Below are positions 47,606-58,716 of a stretch of 64,000 bases of DNA, piece by piece. The DNA comes from Steinernema hermaphroditum (taxonomy: Eukaryota > Nematoda > Chromadorea > Rhabditida > Steinernematidae). Below the pieces are notes generated by a model. The model had not been told where the DNA came from and made no database searches. It worked only from the letters and a program-made list of their open reading frames with translations. The stretch is taken from contig CM059624.1 in the NCBI GenBank assembly GCA_030435675.1, forward strand, positions 6,038,769 through 6,102,768, written 5' to 3'. The position numbers and the translations under genes are program-made. Positions within the stretch are counted from its first letter, which is position 1. Each line of letters opens with the position of its first letter.

Positions 47606-48831
47606 TCACAGGAACTCCTTGCACAGCTTCCCGCTGAACTCCCACAGCCGGTTCTGGAGGCGCTCGTCGGTGGCGTCCGACGACGAGCGGATCTGCTTGC
47701 CGTGGCAGTCGAAGTACTTCCCGCTGATCTTCTCCATGCCCGGCGACTCGATCAACTGTAGAAGCGTGGCGATGCCGCTGCCTACGGTGGGAAGCGCCGG
47801 CGCCGAGGCGGACAGACCGCCGGGCCGGTGCTTCCGCTCCGTCTTCTGGCCGAGTTCGACGACGTTGGACGTGACTCGGAAGTGGAGACACCCGTAGCGA
47901 TGGACCAGCATGCTGTGCAGATGGAATGCGGTGAGGTGGTTCATGAGCATCGTCCGCGAGAACTGCATGTACTTCTCGTACACCTTCTCGCACATCATGT
48001 CCTCGAAGTCGAGGCTGTTGCTGAAAGTTGCGTTCTTAGAGTGTTTTTCGGGCTCGTTTTCAGCTTTTGTTAGTGCGTAAACACGCGCTCGGCGCCAACA
48101 TAAAACTTCCCCTTCCTGGTCGTAACTCCAGAATCCAATTAGTTCGTTGACGAGCGCGTTTTTTAATTACCGCCACAAGCAATCAGCCCGGAAGAGAAAC
48201 GTCCCAGATGTTGTAAAATGTCATATTCCGAAGAAAAAGAACTCACAAACTATGTAGAACGCTGCCCACCATGATGATCTTCGACGGCTCGTTGTTGTCG
48301 AGGGTTTGGAGGAGACGATTGCAGAGGAGAAAGTGGGCCAGGTGATTAACCTGAAGAGACATATCTTTGAGTTACACAATAAAACTATTTCCATGTATCA
48401 ATCACGCACGAAACGAGCCCCTTTAGTTTCAAGTATACCCACCTGGAACATGACCTCGTGTCCATCCTTCGTAGTCGCTTTCCTCGACGGCAGCATGGAA
48501 GCATTGCAGACGAGTACATTCAGTTCGGGGAATCGTATCGTCACTTCTTCGCACATTCGAGATACCTGAGGGGATGAGAAAAAGAACGGGAAGCATACTG
48601 TACCTGTTTGAGGTCGGAGAAATCGGCGGCGACGAAGTCGATGTTGCCTTTTCCCTCGATTTTGCACTCGGCGACGATGTAGTCGACAGTCTCCTGACAC
48701 TTCTCCTTCGTTTTCCCGTGCACGATGACGAAGTTGGCGTCGTAGTGCGAGGCGAGTTCGAGGGCCGCCTGCTTGCCCGGGCCATCCGTGGATCCGGTGA
48801 TAAGGATGGTGCGTCGCCACGCGTGAGGCAT
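47606..48831 (-). CDS. Short-chain dehydrogenase/reductase, atypical active site
   Basis: Exons on the minus strand: 48604-48831, 48443-48565, 48247-48350 and 47606-48020; 289 residues. The N-terminal Rossmann motif ILITGSTDGPGKQAALELA matches the SDR TGxxxGxG cofactor site, followed by NIDFVAADFSDLKQ, LNVLVCNASML in place of the usual NNAG, HLAHFLL and SKIIMVGS, which holds the active-site Ser region. Where the family has Y-x-x-S-K this protein reads MQFSR inside VYEKYMQFSRTMLMNHL, so both catalytic Tyr and Lys appear replaced, unless Tyr two residues earlier serves. The layout is closest to the retinol-dehydrogenase/WWOX-like branch. It may be a non-catalytic or altered-activity member. Substrate unknown. 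Confidence 0.82.
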
Positions 48832-51800
48832 CAGAGATCGCGCTGCGGAGTCGACTTCAGCTACGTTTGACGAGGGCCTCTGCTCATCGGGACGGTCGTA
48901 AACGGCCGCGACGGTCCATAAATGCCCGTAGGGCCTCCTTGTGCACTGCGCTAAGCCTCTGAATTGCCAAAAAACGTTTCAGCGATTGACTCTGCGGATT
49001 GTCGAAAGGAGACGGCGCGTCGGAGGACGAGGGAGGGAGAAGGTGACCGAGACGGACGGTGATGTTACAACGCGTTGTTAAACATCTTCTATGACAACGA
49101 GCAAGAGAAATCTCATCTGAAAGGTTCTCTTTTTTGGAAATTTGAAAAAACGGGAGGGCGCATGTTAACCAGAACAGATGACCAGATGTTGCACTCAAAA
49201 ATGCAAAACTAAAGGGCGCCTTTCGCACAACAACAAGCTGCTCAAACGATGTTAACCTCCACACAAAGAGCTTGTGTGCACTTTGCAGATAGTCCAAAAA
49301 CAGAAATAGTTGTAAAGGCGAAAACAAGCCACTTGTAGGACGAATTGAAAATCATCTTTACCGTACTATCCATACTACAAGGTCGCTTCTTTTAGAAGGC
49401 AGAGGCATTACATGTCACGCATCTTATGACAATACTACTCCTAGACACTTTCGGTGCAATCCGAGGAGATTGACTAATAAAATTCGCATGGAATCTGGAG
49501 AAAGCGTATAATTTGGTTATCCCTTACGAGCCACTCACGCGCCTCCTGCCCCAAATAACGCCATTCTATGGAGATTTCCCATCTTTGGAAGAGGTATACC
49601 AGCCACGTTTAATTAAAAAACGATCCTAAACATCATGGTAAACACCTACTCCGCAAACCCTGGACGTGGTTTATAAGACGACAGCCTCATGATGAACTAA
49701 GCCCCACCTAATCCATTCGCTTTTCGCGCTCAATTACATCCTTGAGCAGGCGATGAGAAGTTCTAAACAAAGGAAAACGCGAAAAAACGGAATTCCATTG
49801 TCCTTTGGCCGGGGCGGCGGCGGTCAATCGATTGTTCGGCGAAAGGACGGACGCCGGGCCACCAAAATATAAACAGAACGCGCGCGAATAAACAATTCGG
49901 CAGTGTTGGTGGGCCGCGCTATGACGCCGCGGGCGATGGCGCCGGGAGTCGCCCCTTGGCGGCCTAAATCGCGTGGCGGCCCTTGCACCGAAGGCGCCAG
50001 GAGGCGGAAGGGCGCACAACTTGGTTCCAACCGACATAATGATCTGTCCGGCCATAAAAAGATTTATTTGTCGCTAGGAGGCCGCAAGGCGCCAAAAAAA
50101 TGGAAAATCGGATCCCAAGGGTCGAGCCAAGGCGGTTGTTTGGGCGAAAACAGAATGACGGACGACGCCGAATAAATCGACAAAGATCGGTTCGTCCGTC
50201 ATAAATAATGGTTTCTGTATGCAAGAAGCAACAGACGGTCGGAAAAAAAACAAGACGATAAATCTCGGAAATTGGAGCGGAGATTGAAGGAACTGACTCG
50301 AATCGGAAGGAGTGGGAGGAGCTGCTTGATGTGAATATGATTTATGGCACGGGGAATGGAGAAAAAGTTGGCAGAAAACATGTTTCGGATGGGAACACAC
50401 GATTGAGACAACGAGCAGTTGTTAAAACAAACTACTGGATAGCGTTGTTTTCAGAAAAATGATTTGTTGTGAAGCGAAAGTGGCGATGATTGCACTGAAG
50501 TGACGTTGAAGTGAAACTTGATGAGGTGACATTATTTGACAAAGTTTTTTAGGGTCACGAGGAAATGATTTGACGAATATTTCCAGAAGTTTAAGTATTC
50601 AAGTGTTCTAAGACTTCAAAGTTCTAGGACAAACGAATCCTGAGGCTTTTGAGTAAGGAGTTCTTTCAAAATTTTGCACTGTCTCTTCTGTTTCATAGGC
50701 AGCATTTTAGTCCATTTATTGCGGTTCAGAAATTACATTTCGATACCTTCAATAGAAACCTTTCATTTCCTAACTATACTTCAAAAGAAGTCGATCCAAA
50801 GGTAGGGTTAGCATTCGAGTCAAAAATACGCCGAGTATGTCACACGTTGTCTTTTTACCAAAGGCAAGGTGTGGCATAACTTAAATTCACGTTTGAATTC
50901 GACCGTCCCACAAATGCGGCTAAATAACCTTGCCCATAAGGGCATCTAGACATAAGTCTAGCAAGTCATTCTTGAGGGCATCCAAGCGTGAGAGCAGTCG
51001 GGAAGAGGAAGGGAAAGAACTATATTTTGTGTGTTTCTCTTTTTATGACTTTATTTCTGTGCACGTTGCCGAACACTCTTTTCCAAGTGAAAGCCTTTTA
51101 ATAACGACAAAAGCGAATTCTTATCATGGGGATCCATCGCGTCGGGTCCTCATAAATTTACCGAAGCATGAATTTTTGAGGCAAACGAACGCCATGGACA
51201 ATTAAGAATGCATAGCGCGACCACCTAAGGAGCCAAGAAGCGTGACGGAATGTGGGGACGGCCGGAAATGAGCCGAGAACGCCTGGAGGGCCGAACTGGG
51301 CGACACGAAAAAGAGGCGAAACGCAAATCGAGCAGAAGGCGCGCGCGGAGTCTTCGTGCGAAAACAAAAGTCATTTGGGACGGCCTCCTCCGCGCCATCT
51401 TTGGCCCATTTGGCGCTCTGAGGCACCGGAAGATCACAACAAGCGTCGAAGACGAGGAGAGAATAAGGGACTAACAATGAAAACAATCGCAAATGGAGCG
51501 AGTGAAATCTGATAAGGTGGCACTCGAAGGAGCGAGGGTTGTCATCGCTGACGGGCCCAGAGAACTGCATTAGCATAAAGCGACCCGCAGGGAGACGTGC
51601 CTCTCGTCATTCCGAACGTTTGCGAAGACAAAGACAGAGAGTTACACTCGAGGACAACGCGAGAGGATTATCGCCAGGAGAGTTTGCAAGTGCGCCGCTG
51701 ATTGCCTCGAGGAGTGAAAGGGCGCCACGGGGAGACGGGTAATTACGCTTATAATTGTCGGCGAAAAACGGCCGTCGCGGATTTTATTTTTAGAACATTT

Positions 51801-52073
51801 TTTTTTTTCTCTTTCTCTTCTTCGGGTGTATCGGAAAGCTGACTAACTACATATCAAATCAATGCTATAACACGCTTCATAGAAGTAGAAGTTGATAGGG
51901 AACTGTCATCTTTCGAATTGCATGCATTCCTTAACAAATTGCAAAAGTACATCGTTTCTCTTTTTTACGGTTTCCTGGTCCTCTGATACACGTGTCGCCA
52001 AACAGGTTTCAGAATGGGAAAACCCGTCATCATGTCACTTACTTTACTTACTTTACTTCATGAATCAAAGGCG
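48832..52073. other. Gene-free 3.2 kb stretch, possible enhancers
   Basis: No exon chain on either strand. 49850-50230 repeatedly shows ATAAA/TTTAT cores (aataaacaattcgg, ccataaaaagatttatttg, cgaataaatcg, cgtcataaataatgg) among GC-rich blocks, a pattern seen in Hox/Caudal-type enhancers. 51230-51770 is similarly GC-rich with TTAATTAC-type sites. Function is inferred only. Confidence 0.35.
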
Positions 52074-52393
52074 TTACGCCTTGCATGACACCGAAAATAG
52101 ACAACAGAGGATATCACTTGTAGACGGCTTAATTCCTGGCGTGGTGTTGATGTCGAACCGGTCGTAGACGGCGCGCTTCACGGGGCATCTGGGAATCGCG
52201 CATCTCCGGAAATGGCGGTGAAACTTCTTCTTCTCGGGCGTTTGCGGCACAGCGGACGCTTCTAAGCTCGCATATGCTTCGAAAAGATGAGTCACTGGTC
52301 CAGAAGTTGCGTTTTCGTCGGTGGTGGCGTCCTCAGAGCGTCGGCGACCTTCGGGATGACATCTCGCGCTGCCGGATTCCTGGCGTCGGACAT
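52074..52393 (-). CDS. Small two-exon gene, about 95 aa, unknown
   Basis: Exon 1 is 52296-52393 (MSDARNPAARDVIPKVADAL...) and exon 2 is 52074-52261 (ASAVPQTPEKKKFHRHFRR...), joined by a phase-2 intron of only 34 bases with GT/AG ends. The second part carries a basic patch and the closing segment ends SVSCKA. The start has a fair context (acaagATG). Without splicing both frames remain open for a while, so a two-gene or frameshift reading cannot be excluded. No family recognised. Confidence 0.5.
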
Positions 52394-53546
52394 CTTGTTG
52401 TCAACGGTGGTGGGACTACGGCTTCCGGGTGTCCCAATTCCCTCTGGAAGCCGGAAAACTCATACATGCCACAGGATTTGCTGTCTGACCAACCGGGCGC
52501 TCAGAGAGCGACCGGAGGGACCGACCGCTCGCCACCGCGACACGAGTGAGACCGATCATCATGTCATCACATCATGCCATCATGTCATGGTTATTATTAT
52601 TGTGCTATTGATGATTGTGGGATAAAAACGGGTGTCGCGCAACAGAACGGCTTAAGGTCTGTTCCTACTTCGCTGCGAAATGCTGGAATGAGTATCTTAT
52701 TGCTTGTGCATTGTGTTAAAATTTGAGTTCATTTTTGTCGTCGCAAATATTCTCTCAAAATTTCCCAAAATATAAAGAAATGCACTCTCTAGATAGATCA
52801 GTTTAGCCCTGGTTTACTCGAATTATTACAGTGCGAGGTGTAACAAAAACTACCCGGTGCCGTCTTTTTGGCAACTCTGGAACTGAAAAGTCATCTTTTT
52901 TCTAGGCATCTTTTGGTATAGTTAACATTAACATTATTCATTAACATTATATCGGCCCTGATATTCACCAAAAAAACTAAAAAAGACCCTCTTGTGGATC
53001 AAACACCACTCTATCTCCTAACTCTGTTTTATTGCGCCGAAGTTTAGCTCATTTTTTCAGGATTATCTTGTTATGTCGTTCCGCTTGAAAATCCATCGTG
53101 AGACAAATGGGGAACTGCCGCTTCTCCGGAAGTGTTTGCGTGCGGCGCGACGGAGCCTAAAGTCCGGAATAACAAGCGTCTGCGCCCACCCAGAACTCTT
53201 GATTGCAAAGATAAAGTAGTCTTTGAACTGCCACGACAATGTAAACAAGCGTGGCCGATCGGTCAGAGCGATTCGATGGCGAAATGCGTCGGAAGTGTTT
53301 ATCCGCTTGGGCGCTGGAGTCCAAGAAACGAAACTTGATTGTCTGCACGGGAAACTTAGGGAATGAAGGGAAATTAGATGAGCAGGATTTGATTGGAACG
53401 CGTTCGTTTGGAGGATGCGGACTGATATAAAAATGGATCCTACGTGTATCGGGGAAACTCGGAGTCGTTGTGGCCACGGATCATCATGAATCTGAGTGTT
53501 TGGTCTTCAGAAAAAGTATTTATATATTTGAGAAGAGGCAACGCAT
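52394..53546. other. Intergenic region
   Basis: No exon chain. There is a short atcatgtcatcacatcatgc-type repeat at 52556-52590 and AT-rich sequence elsewhere. It separates two minus-strand genes. Confidence 0.35.
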
Positions 53547-54950
53547 TCAAGAAGTGTTATCATCGTTGAGCTGGATCAAGTCTTGCAGGAAAGGATTCGT
53601 CGGATGGAAGCGAGCAATGGAGGAACTCTGTGTTTCTGGCTTTGCCGGCTCAGAAACTGGAGGCGGAGGTGGTAGAGGCGAATCGAGAGATTCACCGCCG
53701 ATGGCCAGTTGACTTGGAGGAGGAAGTTGTGTATGGATGTGCTGGCGGGGTCTACCCATGGGAGTCTCTCCGATCAGGTGGCTTATGGCAACTTGTTCTC
53801 GAGGAGTGACCTCTGCTTGAGGGACGCGCCTTTCTGCTTGGATGCCAGAAGAGTTCCATCCGAAGGACACGGGAGGGGCACAAGTAGGAGTGCTGCAGAG
53901 AAGTGCCACGTTGTAAGGCGGCGGTTCCTCGTGGTGTCTTTTACGACACTCGTTGCATCGACGCGCGTTTTCTGGAGAATTCGTCGCCAGAGAGATGGCC
54001 GGCATCGGTCCGTGACAGTCGATGCAGCGATCAGCTCCCCGGTCAGCTTGTTCCAGGGTCGAGCGCCTCGGAATGGTCTCCTGCTGGGCCTGCTCGGCCC
54101 TTTGCCTTCTTCGGTCGTACTTCTCCTGGAGTCGCCGTGCGATCCGTTCGTCGTTCTCGAGGTTTCCGGGTGGAGGCTCATAGCGCGCAGCCATTTCCTT
54201 TGCGATGCGAGCGTCTTCTTCGACTTGCTCGTCAACCGTTTTTGGGGCCTGCAGATGCGTTACAGTTGCTGCTTATTTCCAAGTTATTTGAACCCACCTG
54301 CCAATTCAAATCCACCGGAGGAAGGGCTGGGAAAAATCCCGACGGATGGGCAGAAACCAGCTGATTTGAATGAGTTGGCGGATCATACTGAGGTGGAGAA
54401 ATAGCTGGAATCGAGGCAAGAACTTCGCTATTCTGGCTGATCTGATTTGAAGAAGAGGACTGCTGATTTGAATATGCTCGGTTGTAGTGTTCTTGAAGTC
54501 GTCGAGCAATTTGTTCGTCTGATTCCGCACTGAATGTCTTATTTTTACAGCACTTATTAGCGGATAAGTGGTATAAATTACTATAACTACAGCTTGCTAG
54601 CCACCTCCTCTAATCGACTTCTCGTCGAAGTAGAAAGGGAACCCATAAGATTCTCAAGGATCTAAGCACTCACATCCTCTGAGCCTCCTTCTTCCGCTCC
54701 TCATGGGCTCTGATTAGCTCGTCCAGATGTTTCTGCTTTGCCGTCCTCGTGTCGCCGCCGACCAAACGTCGTTCTGTCCGGTTATGGTCGTAGAGGTGTC
54801 CAAATTCCTCTTCTTGAAGTTTGTAGGCCAGATTAAAGTCGCTATAGTTCTGCAGCTGATTCCTGACTGAATACACCCTTGATGATGAGTTCAGAACTCA
54901 AGCCTACCTCTGGAAACGTTTCCACCATCTCCAGCGCCGTGTTCAGCCAT
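53547..54950 (-). CDS. CCDC50/Ymer-like protein with ubiquitin-binding motifs
   Basis: Exons 54908-54950, 54674-54866, 54298-54529 and 53547-54248 on the minus strand join in phases 1, 2 and 0 to give 389 residues. The N-terminal block (YSDFNLAYKLQEEEFGHLYD, then NRTERRLVGGDTRTAKQ) matches the conserved CCDC50/Ymer N-terminal domain. Two more LQE units, SDEQIARRLQEHYNRA and NDERIARRLQEKYDRR, fit the MIU-type ubiquitin-binding helix that CCDC50 uses in NF-kB and receptor turnover. Between and after them is Pro/Gln/Ser-rich linker. A pair of C-x-x-C motifs (RCIDCHG and RCNECRKRH, about 22 residues apart) could bind zinc and is not a standard CCDC50 part. The C-terminus is proline-rich. Role in ubiquitin signalling is inferred from the family. 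Confidence 0.78.
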
Positions 54951-55868
54951 CTTGTCGAGAAAAAAAGGCGACCAGCTAGAATTGTTTAGGTCGGCATTCG
55001 GTCAGGACAATAACCTCTTATCACGATACGAATATGGAATCGCAGCTGATAATCGCGCGCCGATCGATAGAAACCGTTTTGGCGTTACTGGACTCGAAAG
55101 CGAAATCGAAAGCGCGTGACCCAGTTGCGAAGACGTCGCAAAACAATCAAAAACGAACGCAAATCGTTTTCACGATTTAGGACATTCGCCTCACTTTTCG
55201 AGACGTCCATGGCGATACGAATCGCAAACACATCGAAGAAGACAAATACTTGGGGGAGAAGGCGACGCTCAGATGCGTCATGGCGACAGATAGGGAGTGG
55301 AGAGGGCGCGTTGACGATCGGACTGTACCTGGGGTGAGTCAGCACTCTGCGGCGGTGGACTCTATTGCGAAATGCTCGGATTACAGGATTCGAAGTTTGA
55401 CTATTACTAATAACTAAGAATGTTACTAAGAATTGTTACCAATTAATAAGAAAATATCTCTACAGAGCGGAATACGTAGTATACATGGATAACACAGACG
55501 ATGTCAAGATTGTTGTTGATTGCTTCAAGATTGCTTCAGTAACCATAAGGTTTAGTAATTTTAAGTTGAGCGTTAAAAGTGCTCGAAGACATCCATTCAG
55601 ATGAAGGGTGGCTCCAAACCAGAGATGGGAGGATACCCGAAACATCGGAAAGAGCCGGCTCAAAACCCGAAAACGGGACCATCTCTGCTACAGACTGTTG
55701 CCACCAAAAAAGTCACTTCTTTAAACCACTCAAAAATCGGCTAATTGCCGTCTAAAAACATCGTCTAAACATTGTTGTCTCGTTTTGCAAACATGATACT
55801 GTAAACGAGACAGAAAAAAGTGTCTACTTGGTGCCATGAGACAGGAATGAAATACAGGGATTATTTTA
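54951..55868. other. Intergenic region
   Basis: 5' flank of the CCDC50-like gene up to the mariner element. No exon chain; overlapping short ORFs at 55085-55345 on both strands have no splice context. Confidence 0.35.
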
Positions 55869-57193
55869 CAGGGTGGCGCATAAATACTGTAAGTGGGTCA
55901 AACTTTTCAATTTGTCCTGCTTTTTCGCCTTTTTGTACCACTTCTGTTGTTATATTCGTGTTCCTCGTTCTTTTTTGATCTAGGATTACTGTTTCCCCTG
56001 TTATTTTTCTCCTTGCCCCTTCGACAAAATGGTGTCCCAAAATGACCGTTTTGCTACCATCGCTGATTAAAAGTGTGGAATGCCGATTCCGGAAATTGAA
56101 AAGTTAAGGAAATTCCATTTTTTTCAAGTCCAGAGTTTTGTCGAACACTTTCAAGAGACAGGAGGAATCACTGTTTGCCAAATAAGTGGAAGACCGAGAA
56201 CAGTTCAAAACAGCAAGGACCACAGAAGCCATTTGGAACAAGATCAAGCAGAATCTGGTCATATCCATAAGAAAACTGGTCGAATAACAGGGAGTCATTG
56301 AGGGATCGCAGAGAAAATTTGTGAAAAGAAAATCGCGGACTCGACTCCTACAAGATGACATACAGCTAGCTCTTGGACGATCAAAATGAAAGCCGTAAGA
56401 CAGGACAAGTGTCGGAAGATAAAGGTCGAAGTCCGCGGAGGGAGCATCCAGAAAATCCTGTTCTCGGATGAGAAGATTTTCATCGTTGATCCGGTGCGAA
56501 ACACCCGGGATCACTGTGAACGTCTTCCGAAAGGCTCTCCCCGCAACGTCACCATCGAAAAGAGCCATTTCCCAAAGTCCATCATGGTTTGGGCCGGGGT
56601 TTCTGGACTTGGGAACGTAGAGCTCGTTTTCTTCGACGCCAATGAAAAAAAAGGTGACCTGCCATGGCGAGAACTGCCGAAACCTGGTTCTGAACGGCGT
56701 GGTGAAATCCTGGGCCCTAGATCTGTCCCTCAACACCGCATGGACGTTTCAGCAGGACTGGACGCCTGGCCATGGAGTCAAGAATACCCTTGTCTCGTCA
56801 CAGCCAACCATGTGAAGGAAGGATGTTGGGTCAAGAGGAAAGATATTTGGCTGCGGAACTCTCCGGTCCTCAACCCTCTCGACTTCGCTGTTTGGTCAGT
56901 CCTAGAGACAAACGTATGCGCTACAAGCCACGATAGTGTGAATTCCCTGGAGCGCTCTCTGAAGACCGCTTGGAAGGAAATCATGCCAAAAGTCACCGCG
57001 GGAATCCTGAAGAATTTCCAGAATCGTCTGGACGCCTTAATCAAACTGTCAAGGAGGGCATTTCGAACAGAGTTCAAGTATGTTGTACAGAATTTCCTCG
57101 CCAATCTTACAGTTATGAATTCATTTTGTTTCCTTGTCGTAAATGAAAAGTTATGAGCAGTTTTTCCACTTACAGTATTTATGCGCCACCCTG
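55869..57193 (+). mobile_element. Mariner-type transposon, decayed
   Basis: A 1,325-base element between TA dinucleotides with matching terminal inverted repeats of about 28 bases starting CAGGGTGGCGCATAAATACT. The transposase remnant on the plus strand (56386-57156 is the longest piece) shows ILFSDEKIF with the first Asp, a shared MVWAGVSG block, and LNPLDFAVWSVLE with the last Asp. The segment that should carry the second Asp is out of frame near 56740-56800, and the N-terminal DNA-binding part near 56030-56380 is broken by stops. It cannot make active transposase, but the intact ends could still be mobilised in trans. Confidence 0.9.
56386..57156 (+). pseudogene. Mariner transposase fragment
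   Basis: The longest open piece of the decayed transposase, holding the first and third catalytic aspartate regions in frame, but with a frameshifted middle. It is annotated as a remnant of the element above. Confidence 0.8.
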
Positions 57194-57968
57194 TATTTTG
57201 GCGCGTCCTGCAAAACCGGATGTGGTTCACCAAGCGTAGCTTCTTGATAGCAGCGCCCAGTAGATACTTCTTATCCAGTGGCATATCATGCGCTTCATCG
57301 ATTGAGCCGAAAGTGGAGTCCTGCATGGGTACATTGAAACATGACATATTTCGCTTTTTCTGATTTTGATTTCGTTCAAAAATGGACTCGTGATTGTTTC
57401 CTCGTGAGTGATGAACACCCCTTTTCAGAACGCTAGCAAGGATTCAGGTCCATCCCAATCCGGTGTTTACCCTTGCACTTTCCTCTTCTTTTCTGTACTC
57501 TTTTTCGCGTGAGAATAACAATGTTCCCCATTGGACTTTTCTCTTCCAATTCTGTCATTTTTCCCGTTGTCAGCATACTGCACGTGCCATTCAAAGCTGT
57601 ACATTCACGAAGATCGTGGCGAGACCGCGCAAACGCGCGCAGAATGTCTCAACTGTACTGTTTCTCCCGCGCCTCCTGTCATTTTATGCACCGCGTCTTC
57701 CGAAAAGTCGCCTCCGGCGACTCTCCTCTGCCCCTTTTGATGATCTCCGAGATTCCCCTGTTTCGGCACTTTTTGTGCACCTTAATTACTCACAGTGGTG
57801 ACCCGTCGGCGCCCATTAATGCGAGATTAATCATCTTCCATTAATTGCCGCTACTTCGAAATTAGTTGATCGTCACACGCGTTCCTAATGGGTGCATCAG
57901 CTGGCGAGCCCTAGAAGGGGTTGTTGGCGTGTGCAACGCGCTTTTACTTCCATTTCCTATCGCTCCGT
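57194..57968. other. Intergenic region
   Basis: No exon chain. Near 57800-57860 there are closely spaced TTAATTGC/ATTAATG sites. Probably the promoter region of the coiled-coil gene. Confidence 0.35.
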
Positions 57969-57975
57969 GTTCCAG
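57969..57975 (+). promoter_or_regulatory. Probable spliced-leader acceptor
   Basis: 'gttccag' ends three bases before ATG 57979, consistent with trans-splicing. Confidence 0.4.
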
Positions 57976-57978
57976 GCC

Positions 57979-58571
57979 ATGTCAGCGAATGAGGACTTCG
58001 AAATCCAGCGTCTACAGGATCGCCTGAAGATCGTTGAGAACGAGCGAGCACAGGATGAAGAGGATATGCGTCGCTTGCGAGAGCGCCTGAAGGCCGTCGA
58101 AGAAGAGCGCGACCGCGTGGTTGAAAGATACAACGCGTTGGAGGAGTCCACCGCGATCACGGAGACCCGAGTGAAGCAGCTGGAAGAGAAGCTGAACATC
58201 CTGGTCGTTTGCAAAGAGTTCTTTGAAAGTACTGTGAGTGTCGCCGTGTTGTAACTGCGGAGCTAATGAGATTTATTCAGGCTCGTCGCGAAAAAGAGCG
58301 CCGCAGAAAGATAGAGGACGACCTGACCGGCCAGGAAGATGAGGTACTTCGCATGCGACGAATTCGCCGAGACCTGGAGGAGCAGATGGATGATCTGAAG
58401 GCTGAAGTCGCGATGCTGCACCGTGATAACAAGTCGCGCACTGACGTGACGCAGAAGGAGAGCGAACTGTTGCTCCCTCTCAAGCGAAGCCGTCTGCGCC
58501 TTGATGAGGAATCTGCCGACACCACATCTGATGTTTCGAAGTCGCAGCGTGAAGAAGAGTCGGAGTTGTAA
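57979..58571 (+). CDS. Coiled-coil protein, 180 aa
   Basis: Exons 57979-58233 and 58281-58571 (phase 0). Nearly the whole protein is charged heptad-type sequence: NEDFEIQRLQDRLKIVENER, RLRERLKAVEEERDRVVERY, LEEKLNILV, then in exon 2 RDLEEQMDDLKAEVAMLH. It ends with a short basic patch (LKRSRLRL) and an acidic Ser-rich tail (SKSQREEESEL). Coiled coils of this kind are too generic to name a family. The next gene starts 145 bases downstream on the same strand, so the pair may be an operon. Confidence 0.72.
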
Positions 58572-58716
58572 TACGAGTGTAACTGAAACTGTTGGAAGTA
58601 AATATATTGCGTGTTTGCACGTCGGGTGCAAGTATATCACTCAGACAGTCTGGCCTGCAAGGCCCACGGGAGGGGGGCTTACTTTCTGTTACTGCTGATC
58701 TGGAGTGCGGTCGGGG

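Noticed and set aside
48884..49327. 147-codon minus-strand ORF upstream of the dehydrogenase
   Set aside because: Low-complexity and Phe/Ser-rich without exon partners; more likely the dehydrogenase 5' flank.
51202..51576. 124-codon minus-strand ORF in GC-rich DNA
   Set aside because: Open frames exist on both strands because of base composition; no splice or family support.
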